From: DAOTXN01 sp034435435 | Lineage (GTDB): Bacteria > Chloroflexota > Anaerolineae > S140-20 | DNA length: 64,000 nt | Assembly: GCA_034435435.1 (NCBI GenBank) | Contig: DAOTXN010000087.1 | Span: forward strand, 6,666-70,665 | Direction: 5' to 3' | Part shown: positions 1-7,049 of the stretch, one piece after another | Layout of the letters: each line of letters begins with the position of its first letter | How positions within the stretch are numbered: position 1 is the stretch's first letter | Notes under the pieces: generated by a model | Seen by the model: the letters and a program-made list of their open reading frames with translations, nothing else | Told to the model about the DNA's origin: nothing | The model's database searches: none | Program-made: the position numbers and the translations under genes

Positions 1-239
1 GAGCCGTGCTGGTGCAGGTGCGCGACGAGGGCATCGGCATCCCGGCGGCCGACCTGCCCCGCATCGGTCAGCGCTTCTACCGGGCCGACAAGGCTCGCTC
101 GCGGGCCGAGGGCGGCAGCGGGCTGGGGTTAGCCATCGCTCAAGCTCTGGTCCAGGCCCACGGCGGCCAGTTGTGGCTGGAGAGCCTCGGCGAGCCGGGC
201 CGGGGGACGACAGCGAGCTTTACGTTGCCGAGCGGTTGA
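1..239 (+). CDS. Sensor histidine kinase, C-terminal fragment (cut by window edge)
   Basis: Only the end of the ATP-binding (HATPase_c) domain is present. The visible frame runs through a G1 box (DEGIGI), an F box (RFYRADKAR) and a G2 box (GSGLGLAI), ending in the usual TASFTLP-type strand before the stop. These are the ATP-lid motifs of orthodox two-component kinases, so the protein would phosphorylate a response regulator. The start, sensor region and phospho-accepting His lie upstream of base 1, so the input signal and the partner cannot be judged. Confidence 0.85.
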   Translation, partial: AVLVQVRDEGIGIPAADLPRIGQRFYRADKARSRAEGGSGLGLAIAQALVQAHGGQLWLESLGEPGRGTTASFTLPSG

Positions 240-273
240 AAAGGTGATATGATAAAGGCGTCTGGAGGGATGT

Positions 274-1029
274 ATGAGCACGCTACCTGTTTTGACGGCC
301 ACCCGCTCCCGCGAGTCCACCCGCACATCTTTGTCAGGATGGCGGCTCAAGCCGCCGCCCCTTTACCCCGGCGACCGGCTGTCGCGGGCCGAGTTCGAGC
401 GTCGCTACGTCGCTCACCCCGAAATTGAAAAGGCCGAGCTCATCGAAGGAGTCGTCTATATGCCATCCCCGATTCGCTTTGAACAACATGGCCGTCCTCA
501 CACACTCATCGCCACCTGGTTGGGCACCTACGAAGCCGCGACGCCTGGCGTAGTATCCAGCGTTGAGGCGACCATCCGGCTGGACTATGAGAATGAGCCG
601 CAACCCGACGTCTTGTTGCGCCTGGAGCCGCAGGTGGGCGGGCGTTCGCGCGTCACCCCAGACGATTACCTGGAAGGGCCGCCCGAGCTCGTCGTCGAGA
701 TTGCCGCCAGCAGCGCCGCCTATGACTTGTACGACAAGTTCCGAGTTTATCAGCGCAACGGCGTGCAGGAGTATCTGGTGCTACAAATGTACGAGCAACG
801 CGCCGACTGGTATGCCTGGCGCGAAGGGGTGTATGAGCCGTTGCAACCGGACGAAAAGGGTGTGTTGCGCAGCGCCGTATTTCCGGGGCTGGCGCTACAG
901 CCGGCGGCGCTGTGGGCGAGCGACATGGCGGCGCTGCTGGCGGTGTTGCAACAGGAACTAGCCGCGCCGGCGCACGCCGCCTTTGTCGAGCAATTACGCG
1001 CCAGATTGGAAGCCTCGAGCCAATCGTAA
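274..1029 (+). CDS. Uma2 family (DUF820) PD-(D/E)XK-like nuclease
   Basis: A 251-residue protein of the Uma2 family, which has a restriction-endonuclease-like fold and is heavily duplicated in Cyanobacteria and Chloroflexota; its biological role is not settled. Family marks are the N-terminal LSRAEFERRY and KAELIEGVVYMPSP segments, the acidic core QPDVLLRL, and PPELVVEIAASS followed by KFRVYQRNGVQEYLVL, where the E and K of the nuclease core lie. The ATG at 274 follows a short GGAGG (261-265). It stands alone, 35 bp after the kinase fragment. Function is inferred from family only. Confidence 0.85.
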   Translation: MSTLPVLTATRSRESTRTSLSGWRLKPPPLYPGDRLSRAEFERRYVAHPEIEKAELIEGVVYMPSPIRFEQHGRPHTLIATWLGTYEAATPGVVSSVEATIRLDYENEPQPDVLLRLEPQVGGRSRVTPDDYLEGPPELVVEIAASSAAYDLYDKFRVYQRNGVQEYLVLQMYEQRADWYAWREGVYEPLQPDEKGVLRSAVFPGLALQPAALWASDMAALLAVLQQELAAPAHAAFVEQLRARLEASSQS

Positions 1030-1162
1030 CACAGCCAGTTAATCTGTTCCCTCTGTCTCAACTCTGTTCTCTTTTTCGTCCAGACTGTCTTTTTCCTGTC
1101 ACGTAACTGCCCCATAACTCCTTTACAATTCCCACAAACCTCATGCGAAAGGAGAGACAGCC

Positions 1163-3412
1163 ATGCGTAGCATCGTATTGACCCTGTTGGCCGGCGTTTT
1201 GCTCTTCAACCTGGGCGGCGGCCTCGTTCACGCCGATGGGATGATCTTCCCAGAGGCGCTCAGTCCCAATTATCTTAACGTGCGTTATCACCACGTCACC
1301 GTCGCCATCCAGGACGGCTACGCCGTGACGCGCGTCGAACAAGAATTTTACAACCCCCATCCCTACCCGGTTCGCGGGCGTTACCTGTTCCCCGTACCGC
1401 CGGAGGCCATGTTGTCGCGTTTCGAGGCGAGCGTGGACGGGCAACGCCAAACTGTCACCCGCCAGGACCCGGCCGCCACCAACGCCGCGTTGTACGACAT
1501 GGTGGCCCAGCAGCGTGACCCCTCGTTGTTCCAATACACCGACTGGGAGAGCCTGGCCTTCGACCTCGACCTGCCGGCCGGCGGCTCGCGTCAGATGACG
1601 CTGGAATACGAACAGGTGCTGGCCCCGACCGGCGGTTTGTATCGCTATCGCTACGTGTTGAGCACCGAGCGTTACTCTGCGCGGCCGCTGGAAAAAGTGT
1701 CGGTGACGGTAGACCTGCGTTCGTCGGCCGGCCTGGCCAGTCTGTACTCCTCGACCCACGCCGTCACCACCGAACGGCTGGGACCAGGCCAGGCGCGGGT
1801 CACGTGGGCAGCGGAGAACGTCCGCCCCACTGAGGATTTTGAGCTATTCTATGCTCCGAGTGAGGGCGGCTTCGGCGGAGGTCTGCTGACGGGCCGGCGG
1901 GAGGACCGCGACCATTTTCTGTTTCTGTTTGCGCCGGACGTGGAACCGCTCCAGGATAATCCCCTCCCCAAAGACATTGTGTTGGTCATTGACCGTTCGG
2001 GCAGCATGAGCGGCGAAAAGATAGAGCAGGCCCAGAATGCGCTGCACTTTATCCTGGCCCAGCTCAACCCGAACGACCGCTTTTCCATCGTCGGTTTTGA
2101 CCACCAGCTGGTGATGTTGGGCGCTACATTGCAGCCCGTCACTCAGGATACCCTGATCGACGCCCATCGTTTTGTAGACGGGTTGGCCGCCGACGGGAAC
2201 ACCGACCTGCAGGCGGCGTTGCAGGCCGGGCTAGAGATTCTGGCGGGTAGCCAGCCGCGCGACGCCGCGCGCCTGCTGGTCTTTTTGACCGACGGCCTGC
2301 CCACGGCCGGTATCACCGACGAAACGCTCATTGCCGATTGGGTGGCGCAGGCCAACACCCGCATCGAGGCCCGCTTGCACGTCTTTGGCGTCGGTTACGA
2401 CGTCAACACCCACCTGCTGGACCGCCTGGCCGCCGACAATGGGGGCAGCGTGAGTTACGTGCAGCCTGGCGAGAACCTGGAAACGGTTCTGAGCGGGTTC
2501 TACACTCGCATCGCCTCGCCGGTCCTGACCGACGTCACAGTTGAGTTTGAAGGGCTGGAGGTCAGCGACCTGTATCCCGCCAGTATACCGGATATGTTTG
2601 CCGGTTCCAGCCTGCTGCTGACCGGTCGTTATCAGGCTACGGGACCCGTCGCTGCGATACGGGTGCGCGGGAGAGCCGGCGGCGCGATGCGCGAGTACGT
2701 GTATCGCTTCGACCTGGCGCAAAACGGCGCGCACGACTTTGTACCCCGGCTATGGGCCACCCGCCGCATCGGGGAGCTGCTGGACCGGGTGCGGGTGGAG
2801 GGCGAAAGCGAGGCCCTGGTGGCCGAAATCCGGGCCTTGGGCCTGGGCTACGGTCTGGTGACGCCCTACACTACCTCCGTCATCGCCGCCCAGGCCGATG
2901 GGGCGGCCTCGGCGGCCAACATGGCCCTGTATCAAGACCAGGCCGGGTTGAACCAGGCCTGGGGCCAGACCACGGTCCAGGCGCGGGTGCAAAACCAGCT
3001 TTATCAGCAGGCCGCGCAGGCCAACCTGGCCGGCGGGGCCAACGTGCTCAACTTGGGTTCGCGCAGCCTGGCGCAGGTGGCTGACCAAAACGTGGACCTG
3101 GCGTTGCTACAAGAGAAAACAGACTTGGATGCGCCTGTCACCGTCGAGTGGATTCAGGACCACATCAGGATTGACCGCACGATAAAGTTCGGCTCGGACG
3201 AATATTTCGCCCTGGCCAGCGACCCAGACGCACGGCTCTTTATGCAAAGCGGCCCCAACGTGGTTTTTTCCTACCAGGGTCAGGTGGTTGCGGTTCGGGA
3301 TTCAGAGGGAGGGACCGAGGCCCTCCAGAAGCCTGGCCCCAACGCCTGGCTGTTAGAGGTTTATCGCCAGGTGGTGAGAGTGTTGAAAAGCCTGGCGGGG
3401 AGTGGGCTGTAG
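1163..3412 (+). CDS. VIT domain and von Willebrand factor A domain secreted protein
   Basis: A 749-residue protein with an N-terminal signal peptide (about residues 1-24), a VIT domain (about 35-165, with YHHVTVAIQDGYAVTRVEQEF) and a VWA domain (about 265-440). The VWA metal site is intact: DRSGSMS, a Thr-containing middle loop and FLTDGLP. The C-terminal third has the GLGYGLVTPYTT segment usual in inter-alpha-trypsin-inhibitor-heavy-chain-like bacterial proteins. It is probably an exported, metal-dependent adhesion or interaction protein; no ligand can be named. The ATG has a good AGGAGAGA ribosome site, and a TACAAT hexamer lies at 1124-1129. Confidence 0.88.
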   Translation: MRSIVLTLLAGVLLFNLGGGLVHADGMIFPEALSPNYLNVRYHHVTVAIQDGYAVTRVEQEFYNPHPYPVRGRYLFPVPPEAMLSRFEASVDGQRQTVTRQDPAATNAALYDMVAQQRDPSLFQYTDWESLAFDLDLPAGGSRQMTLEYEQVLAPTGGLYRYRYVLSTERYSARPLEKVSVTVDLRSSAGLASLYSSTHAVTTERLGPGQARVTWAAENVRPTEDFELFYAPSEGGFGGGLLTGRREDRDHFLFLFAPDVEPLQDNPLPKDIVLVIDRSGSMSGEKIEQAQNALHFILAQLNPNDRFSIVGFDHQLVMLGATLQPVTQDTLIDAHRFVDGLAADGNTDLQAALQAGLEILAGSQPRDAARLLVFLTDGLPTAGITDETLIADWVAQANTRIEARLHVFGVGYDVNTHLLDRLAADNGGSVSYVQPGENLETVLSGFYTRIASPVLTDVTVEFEGLEVSDLYPASIPDMFAGSSLLLTGRYQATGPVAAIRVRGRAGGAMREYVYRFDLAQNGAHDFVPRLWATRRIGELLDRVRVEGESEALVAEIRALGLGYGLVTPYTTSVIAAQADGAASAANMALYQDQAGLNQAWGQTTVQARVQNQLYQQAAQANLAGGANVLNLGSRSLAQVADQNVDLALLQEKTDLDAPVTVEWIQDHIRIDRTIKFGSDEYFALASDPDARLFMQSGPNVVFSYQGQVVAVRDSEGGTEALQKPGPNAWLLEVYRQVVRVLKSLAGSGL

Positions 3413-3648
3413 GCCAAAATGGGACGCTCGACGCCGGTCACGGGACCGGCTTCCCGTCGCCACCGACGTTTCGGGGTTCCCTCGCCCGCCGCTGGCGGTT
3501 CCCGGTTCTTCGCCGGGCTGCGGCGGGCGGCTTGGGCGATGACCGTCGAAGGTCAAGGCCGGCGTCGTAGTCCCTGAAGGCTCTCCCCGGTTCCCACTGG
3601 ATTTAGCCCAGGGGAACCGGGGCGTCTTGAGCCAACACCTGCTGCAAA
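3413..3648. other. Intergenic region with strong predicted RNA secondary structure
   Basis: No convincing gene is seen. The region lies between two convergent genes and is very GC-rich. CGACGCCGG (3429-3437) is complementary to CCGGCGTCG (3559-3567), and between them GCCCGCCG pairs with CGGCGGGC and ACGGGA with TCCCGT, giving a possible three-way junction. A separate hairpin, CCCCGGTTCCC/GGGAACCGGGG, lies at 3585-3622. It could be a structured RNA, a repeat or a terminator region; the strand cannot be decided from the window. Confidence 0.45.
3585..3622. repeat. Perfect 11-bp stem hairpin between convergent genes
   Basis: CCCCGGTTCCC (3585-3595) is exactly complementary to GGGAACCGGGG (3612-3622), and the loop can extend the stem through CTGG/CCAG. 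No clear T-tract follows on either strand, so it is terminator-like at most. It sits between the ends of the VIT/VWA gene (+) and the small gene at 3649-3909 (-). Confidence 0.55.
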
Positions 3649-3909
3649 TTACGAATGACGAATGGCGAATGCTTCGATCTCCTGCATGGTTTCACGAGCG
3701 GTGAAAATCAACTCTTTTAGCCACTCTACAACTTGTTCCGGCGACAGATCGGTCACTTCATCCAGACGACCTGCGCTGGCCCAGTCGTGCAGCGCATCCA
3801 GAATCAAATAGAGCGACTCGAAACCATAATCGCTATAGGCGCGCCGCAGTTGGGGAATTACCAGTTCTTCCAGCTTTTCCACACCGACTCGTTCTGCTGT
3901 GAGCATCAT
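3649..3909 (-). CDS. Small acidic protein of unknown function
   Basis: An 86-residue, helix-rich, acidic protein starting MMLTAERVGVEKLEEL, with no recognised domain. I chose the ATG at 3909 because a purine-rich AGGGAAAGAG lies directly before it; the longer open frame would start inside the upstream terminator stem. It follows the structured RNA (about 3935-4126) and the HTH gene on the same strand, so it may be expressed by read-through of that terminator. Function is not known. Confidence 0.5.
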   Translation of the reverse strand: MMLTAERVGVEKLEELVIPQLRRAYSDYGFESLYLILDALHDWASAGRLDEVTDLSPEQVVEWLKELIFTARETMQEIEAFAIRHS

Positions 3910-3930
3910 CTCTTTCCCTTCCCAGACAAA

Positions 3931-3962
3931 ATAAAAACGGGCGGGGGACCATCCCACGCCCG
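3931..3962 (-). terminator. Rho-independent terminator upstream of the 3649-3909 gene
   Basis: On the minus strand CGGGCG-T-GGGA pairs with TCCC-C-CGCCCG around a TGG loop (3962-3938) and is followed by TTTTTAT (3937-3931). It ends the structured RNA and lies only about 22 nt before the next start codon, the arrangement of an attenuator or of an independent small RNA followed by a gene. Confidence 0.75.
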
Positions 3963-4126
3963 TTCAGCGGCGCGTTGCGCCTGTAGAGTCATGGCGCATG
4001 CCGCCTCCGGTTGGCGTGGGAATTGCCCCTGTCAAACGGGCAAACCGTACCGGCGTCGTGTTCCCAGCGCAGGTTCCTACCCGCTGCGTTATCGAGCGTG
4101 GTTTGCAACGATGATATGGGCGTAGG
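3935..4126 (-). ncRNA. Candidate structured RNA or attenuator leader, unidentified class
   Basis: About 190 nt between the HTH gene and the small gene, ending in a canonical terminator. The 5' arm of the terminator (3961-3952) has three possible partners: the terminator 3' arm, TCCCACGCC at 4021-4013, and CCTACGCCC at 4126-4118 (nine consecutive pairs). Inner hairpins include GGCGC-AAC-GCGCC (3981-3969) and TTGCCC/GGGCAA (4043-4023). Closing by both ends would give a 6S-like rod; exchange of partners would give an on/off switch. I do not recognise a known riboswitch core in it. Confidence 0.45.
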
Positions 4127-4140
4127 TTTCAAGTAACCCG

Positions 4141-4356
4141 TCACGACTGATACTCCATATTGAGGACCGAGTCCTCGAGCATTTCCAGGATACTGGACCC
4201 TCTGATAAAGATGCGGCGCAAGCCCGCCGGACGGCTGACTCTGAGCTGGCCCTGGTGAATCAAGCGCTTGAGCGTGCTCAGGCTGACGCCCAAAATCTGG
4301 GCGGTCTCTTCACGCGAATAGATGGCGTTAGGTTCGACGGGCTGTTTTTCCATCAT
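4141..4356 (-). CDS. Small helix-turn-helix (excisionase / MerR-like) DNA-binding protein
   Basis: A 71-residue protein that is essentially a single winged-helix HTH of the excisionase/MerR N-terminal kind: YSREETAQILGVSLSTLKRLIHQGQLR followed by a short wing with RRIFIRG. Such solo domains bind DNA as small regulators or recombination directionality factors. No integrase or phage gene is near, so a regulator role is more likely. It is transcribed from a good promoter at 4383-4411 and is followed directly by the structured RNA. Confidence 0.75.
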   Translation of the reverse strand: MMEKQPVEPNAIYSREETAQILGVSLSTLKRLIHQGQLRVSRPAGLRRIFIRGSSILEMLEDSVLNMEYQS

Positions 4357-4382
4357 CTGCTTGGGCCAAAAGAATTAGATAC

Positions 4383-4411
4383 AGTTTATCATGGTTTGTT
4401 GGATGTGTCAA
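4383..4411 (-). promoter_or_regulatory. Promoter of the small HTH gene (TTGACA-17-TAAACT)
   Basis: On the minus strand a perfect -35 hexamer TTGACA (4411-4406) is separated by exactly 17 bp from TAAACT (4388-4383), 27 bp before the ATG at 4356. This is a strong match to the housekeeping sigma consensus. Confidence 0.7.
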
Positions 4412-4458
4412 TAGTTTTTTAAGGATTTTTATGGCTCACAAGAGTTCAGATTCTACTA

Positions 4459-4502
4459 CCTTGAGGCAAAAGCTTCAAGGATTTGAGTTTTGACGGTATA
4501 AT
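4459..4502 (+). promoter_or_regulatory. Promoter and overlapping palindrome of the aldehyde oxidoreductase gene
   Basis: TATAAT at 4497-4502 lies 17 bp after TTCAAG (4474-4479), a weak -35. The -35 is inside a near-perfect inverted repeat, CCTTGAGGC-AAAA-GCTTCAAGG (4459-4480), well placed for a regulator to block or recruit polymerase. Transcription would start about 4508, 20-35 bp before the possible start codons. Confidence 0.55.
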
Positions 4503-4541
4503 AGCGCACAAACCAGAGCGCGAGCTATTTTGGGGGTGTGC

Positions 4542-6332
4542 GTGGACGGGTGGACGGGAAAAATTCTCCAAGTTGATCTGAGCAACGGTGAAATTGAAAT
4601 ACACTCACTGGACAGCGAGCAGGCGCGGCTCTTTCTGGGCGGACGCGGGTTGGGAGCGCGCTTGCTGTGGGATCTGGTCGGCCCGCAGGTTGCGCCTTTT
4701 GACCCGCAGAACGTGCTGGTCTTTGCCACCGGGCCGTTGACGGCCACTGGCTACCAGACCAGCAATCGTTTCACGGTCAGCGCCAAAAGCCCCCTGACCG
4801 GCACAATCCTCGACGCCAATTCGGGCGGCTATTGGGGCATGCAGCTCAAAAAGAGCGGCTACGACGCCCTCATCGTGCGGGGCAAGGCAGAGCGACCGGT
4901 CTGGCTCGAAATCTCGCCCGCCGGCGCGGCTCTGCGCGATGCGACGCATCTGTGGGGCAGGCGCGTGCGCGAGACAACCTCGTTGCTGGGGCAGAATAAC
5001 CATAAACGCAGCGTGTTGTGCATCGGCCCGGCGGGGGAGAATCGCGCGCGCATCGCCGCGATCATGAACGATGGCGAGCGCAGCCTGGCCCGGGGCGGGC
5101 CAGGCGCGGTGATGGGCAGCAAGAACCTCAAGGCCATCGTGGTCGAAGGCCAGACTCGACCAGGTATTGGCGACGACGCACGCTTCAAGTTCGTACTGTA
5201 CGAAAGCCGCAAAATGCTCACTGCCAGCCCGCTCACCAGCCAGGCGCTACCCGAGTTCGGCACGGCGGTGATCATGAACCTCGTCAACGGCATCGGCGCC
5301 CTGCCCACCCGTAACTTTCGTTCAAGCCAGTTCGAGGGGGCCGAGCGCATCTCTGGCGAGGCGCTGAGCGAGAAATATCTGGTAAAAAACGCTGCTTGCT
5401 GGGCCTGCCCCATCGCCTGCACACGGGTCAGCCGGACGGACAAGGTGGAAGGAGAAGGGCCGGAATATGAGACAACCTGGGCGTTTGGCGCGCAGTGTGG
5501 AATAGACGAGCTCGCCGCCATCATCCAAGCCAACGCGCTGTGTAACGACCTGGGATTGGACACGATTTCTACCGGCTCGACCATCGGCTGTGCGATGGAG
5601 CTGGCCGAGTTGGGGCTGATCGACAGCGATCTGCGCTTTGGCCGCGCCGACCTGCTCGCTCCCACTATTGAGGCCATCGCCTATCGGCGCGATCTCGGCG
5701 CTGAGCTGGCCGAGGGCAGCCGGCGCTTTGCCGCCAAGTTCGGCGCCCCGCAGCTTTCCATGAGCGTCAAGGGCCTCGAGATGCCGGCGTATGATCCGCG
5801 CGGCATGCAGGGGCAAGGGTTGCTGTATGCCACGTCGAACCGGGGCGGCTGCCACATGCGAGGCAACATGCTCGGGCTGGAGGTGCTGGGCTTACCCAAA
5901 TTGATTGACCGCTTTCAAGTACAGGGCAAGTCTGGCTATGTCATCTTGCATCAGGACGCGGCGGCGGCCATTGATTCGCTGGTGGTGTGCAAGTTTACCC
6001 ATTTAGCCGTGGCGGAAGAGTATTTTGCGCGCGCCCTCAGCGCCGTCACCGGGCTAGACTATGCCACCGGCGACCTGATTCGCGTCGGCGAGCGGGTGTG
6101 GAACCTGGAGCGGCTCTACAATCTGCGAGAGGGTTTCACCGCCGCCGCCGACACGCTCCCCTCGCGCTTGTTGGAGGAGACCGTGTCCGACGGCCCCAGC
6201 GCGGGTTGGGTCTCCAAGCTGGCCCCGATGTTGGCCGAGTATTACCGCGCACGGGGTTGGGATGAGCAGGGCATACCGATGAAAAGAAAACTACAAGAAT
6301 TGGATTTGGCAGAGTTTGGATATACGGAGTGA
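4542..6332 (+). CDS. aor: Aldehyde:ferredoxin oxidoreductase family tungsten enzyme
   Basis: About 596 residues, normal for the AOR family, which oxidises aldehydes to acids using a tungstopterin and a [4Fe-4S] cluster with ferredoxin as acceptor. The N-terminal domain has GKILQVDLSNG and FLGGRGLGARLLWDL; the cluster ligands are in ACWACPIACTR (C-x2-C-x3-C), with the distal Cys in LVVCKFTHLA. Three non-ATG starts are possible: TTG 4530, GTG 4536 and GTG 4542; GTG 4542 is best spaced from the GGGGG run at 4532-4536. It overlaps the aldolase gene region by context and forms an operon with it. The natural aldehyde is unknown. Confidence 0.9.
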   Translation: MDGWTGKILQVDLSNGEIEIHSLDSEQARLFLGGRGLGARLLWDLVGPQVAPFDPQNVLVFATGPLTATGYQTSNRFTVSAKSPLTGTILDANSGGYWGMQLKKSGYDALIVRGKAERPVWLEISPAGAALRDATHLWGRRVRETTSLLGQNNHKRSVLCIGPAGENRARIAAIMNDGERSLARGGPGAVMGSKNLKAIVVEGQTRPGIGDDARFKFVLYESRKMLTASPLTSQALPEFGTAVIMNLVNGIGALPTRNFRSSQFEGAERISGEALSEKYLVKNAACWACPIACTRVSRTDKVEGEGPEYETTWAFGAQCGIDELAAIIQANALCNDLGLDTISTGSTIGCAMELAELGLIDSDLRFGRADLLAPTIEAIAYRRDLGAELAEGSRRFAAKFGAPQLSMSVKGLEMPAYDPRGMQGQGLLYATSNRGGCHMRGNMLGLEVLGLPKLIDRFQVQGKSGYVILHQDAAAAIDSLVVCKFTHLAVAEEYFARALSAVTGLDYATGDLIRVGERVWNLERLYNLREGFTAAADTLPSRLLEETVSDGPSAGWVSKLAPMLAEYYRARGWDEQGIPMKRKLQELDLAEFGYTE

Positions 6333-6334
6333 CC

Positions 6335-6946
6335 ATGATAGACCAACGTCTATATGAGCAATTTCGCGACATCGGACGCGACATGTATGTGGACCGGCTG
6401 GTTAGCTCGCACGGGGGCAACCTGAGTGTACGTTTTGGCGACCGGGTGATTATCAAGCGGCGCGGAGCGATGCTGGGGCAACTCAAGCCACACGACCTGA
6501 TCGAGACCGGTCTGCACAAGAACGACAGCGGCGTGGCCCTGGCCTCGACCGAGCTGATCGTCCACCGCGCCATCTACAAAGCGACGCCGGCGCTGGCGGT
6601 GGTCCACGCCCATCCGCGCACGGCCATCGCTCTCTCGCTCAGCCGTGAAGAGATCGTGCCCATCGACAATGAAGGGTCGTATCTGCTGAAAAAAGTGCCC
6701 GTGGTTGCCGTCGAGATGGCGTCGGGCAGCCCACAGATGGCCCAAGCTGTGGCCGAGGCGTTGAGAGAGTACAAGGTCATCATGCTACGCGGTCACGGCA
6801 GCTTTGCTATCGGCCAAACGCTGGATGAGGCTTTTCAGTGGACCAGCGCGTTCGAAGAGTGTTGTCAGATCATCCTCACTGCTAAACTCATCGACGAGCC
6901 GTTCATCGAGTATCGCAAAATGAGCGGGGCCTATAGCAAATGGTGA
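6335..6946 (+). CDS. Class II aldolase / adducin family protein
   Basis: A 203-residue zinc aldolase of the L-fuculose-phosphate/ribulose-phosphate epimerase family. The metal-binding HAHP motif (VVHAHPRTAIALS) and the C-terminal RGHGSFAIGQTLDEAF with the third His are present, and SHGGNLSVRF matches the phosphate-binding loop. The ATG at 6335 is preferred over an earlier GTG because GGAG lies 5 bp before it. It starts 2 bp after the oxidoreductase stop, so the two are co-transcribed; a lactaldehyde- or glycolaldehyde-type product oxidised by the partner enzyme is plausible but inferred. Confidence 0.88.
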   Translation: MIDQRLYEQFRDIGRDMYVDRLVSSHGGNLSVRFGDRVIIKRRGAMLGQLKPHDLIETGLHKNDSGVALASTELIVHRAIYKATPALAVVHAHPRTAIALSLSREEIVPIDNEGSYLLKKVPVVAVEMASGSPQMAQAVAEALREYKVIMLRGHGSFAIGQTLDEAFQWTSAFEECCQIILTAKLIDEPFIEYRKMSGAYSKW

Positions 6947-6965
6947 ACAACTGCGCGACGATCAC

Positions 6966-6994
6966 TTGGCCCCAAGACCGTCATCCGATATAAT
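6966..6994 (+). promoter_or_regulatory. recN promoter (TTGGCC-17-TATAAT)
   Basis: TTGGCC at 6966-6971 is 17 bp from a perfect TATAAT at 6989-6994, about 55 bp before the recN start. No LexA-type GAAC-N4-GTTC box is seen here, although recN is SOS-controlled in many bacteria. Confidence 0.6.
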
Positions 6995-7049
6995 AAGATT
7001 TGACGGCCCAGCCAACGCAGTCGAGCTATGTGTGCGAGGAAATCTGAAC

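Noticed and set aside
4061..4090. T-box-like GGGTAGGAACC element in the structured RNA
   Set aside because: It resembles the T-box core only loosely, is not next to the terminator, and no aminoacyl-tRNA synthetase or amino acid gene follows.
6947..7049. LexA box before recN
   Set aside because: There is a GAAC at 6944-6947 but no GTTC at the right distance, and the promoter spacer holds no inverted repeat.
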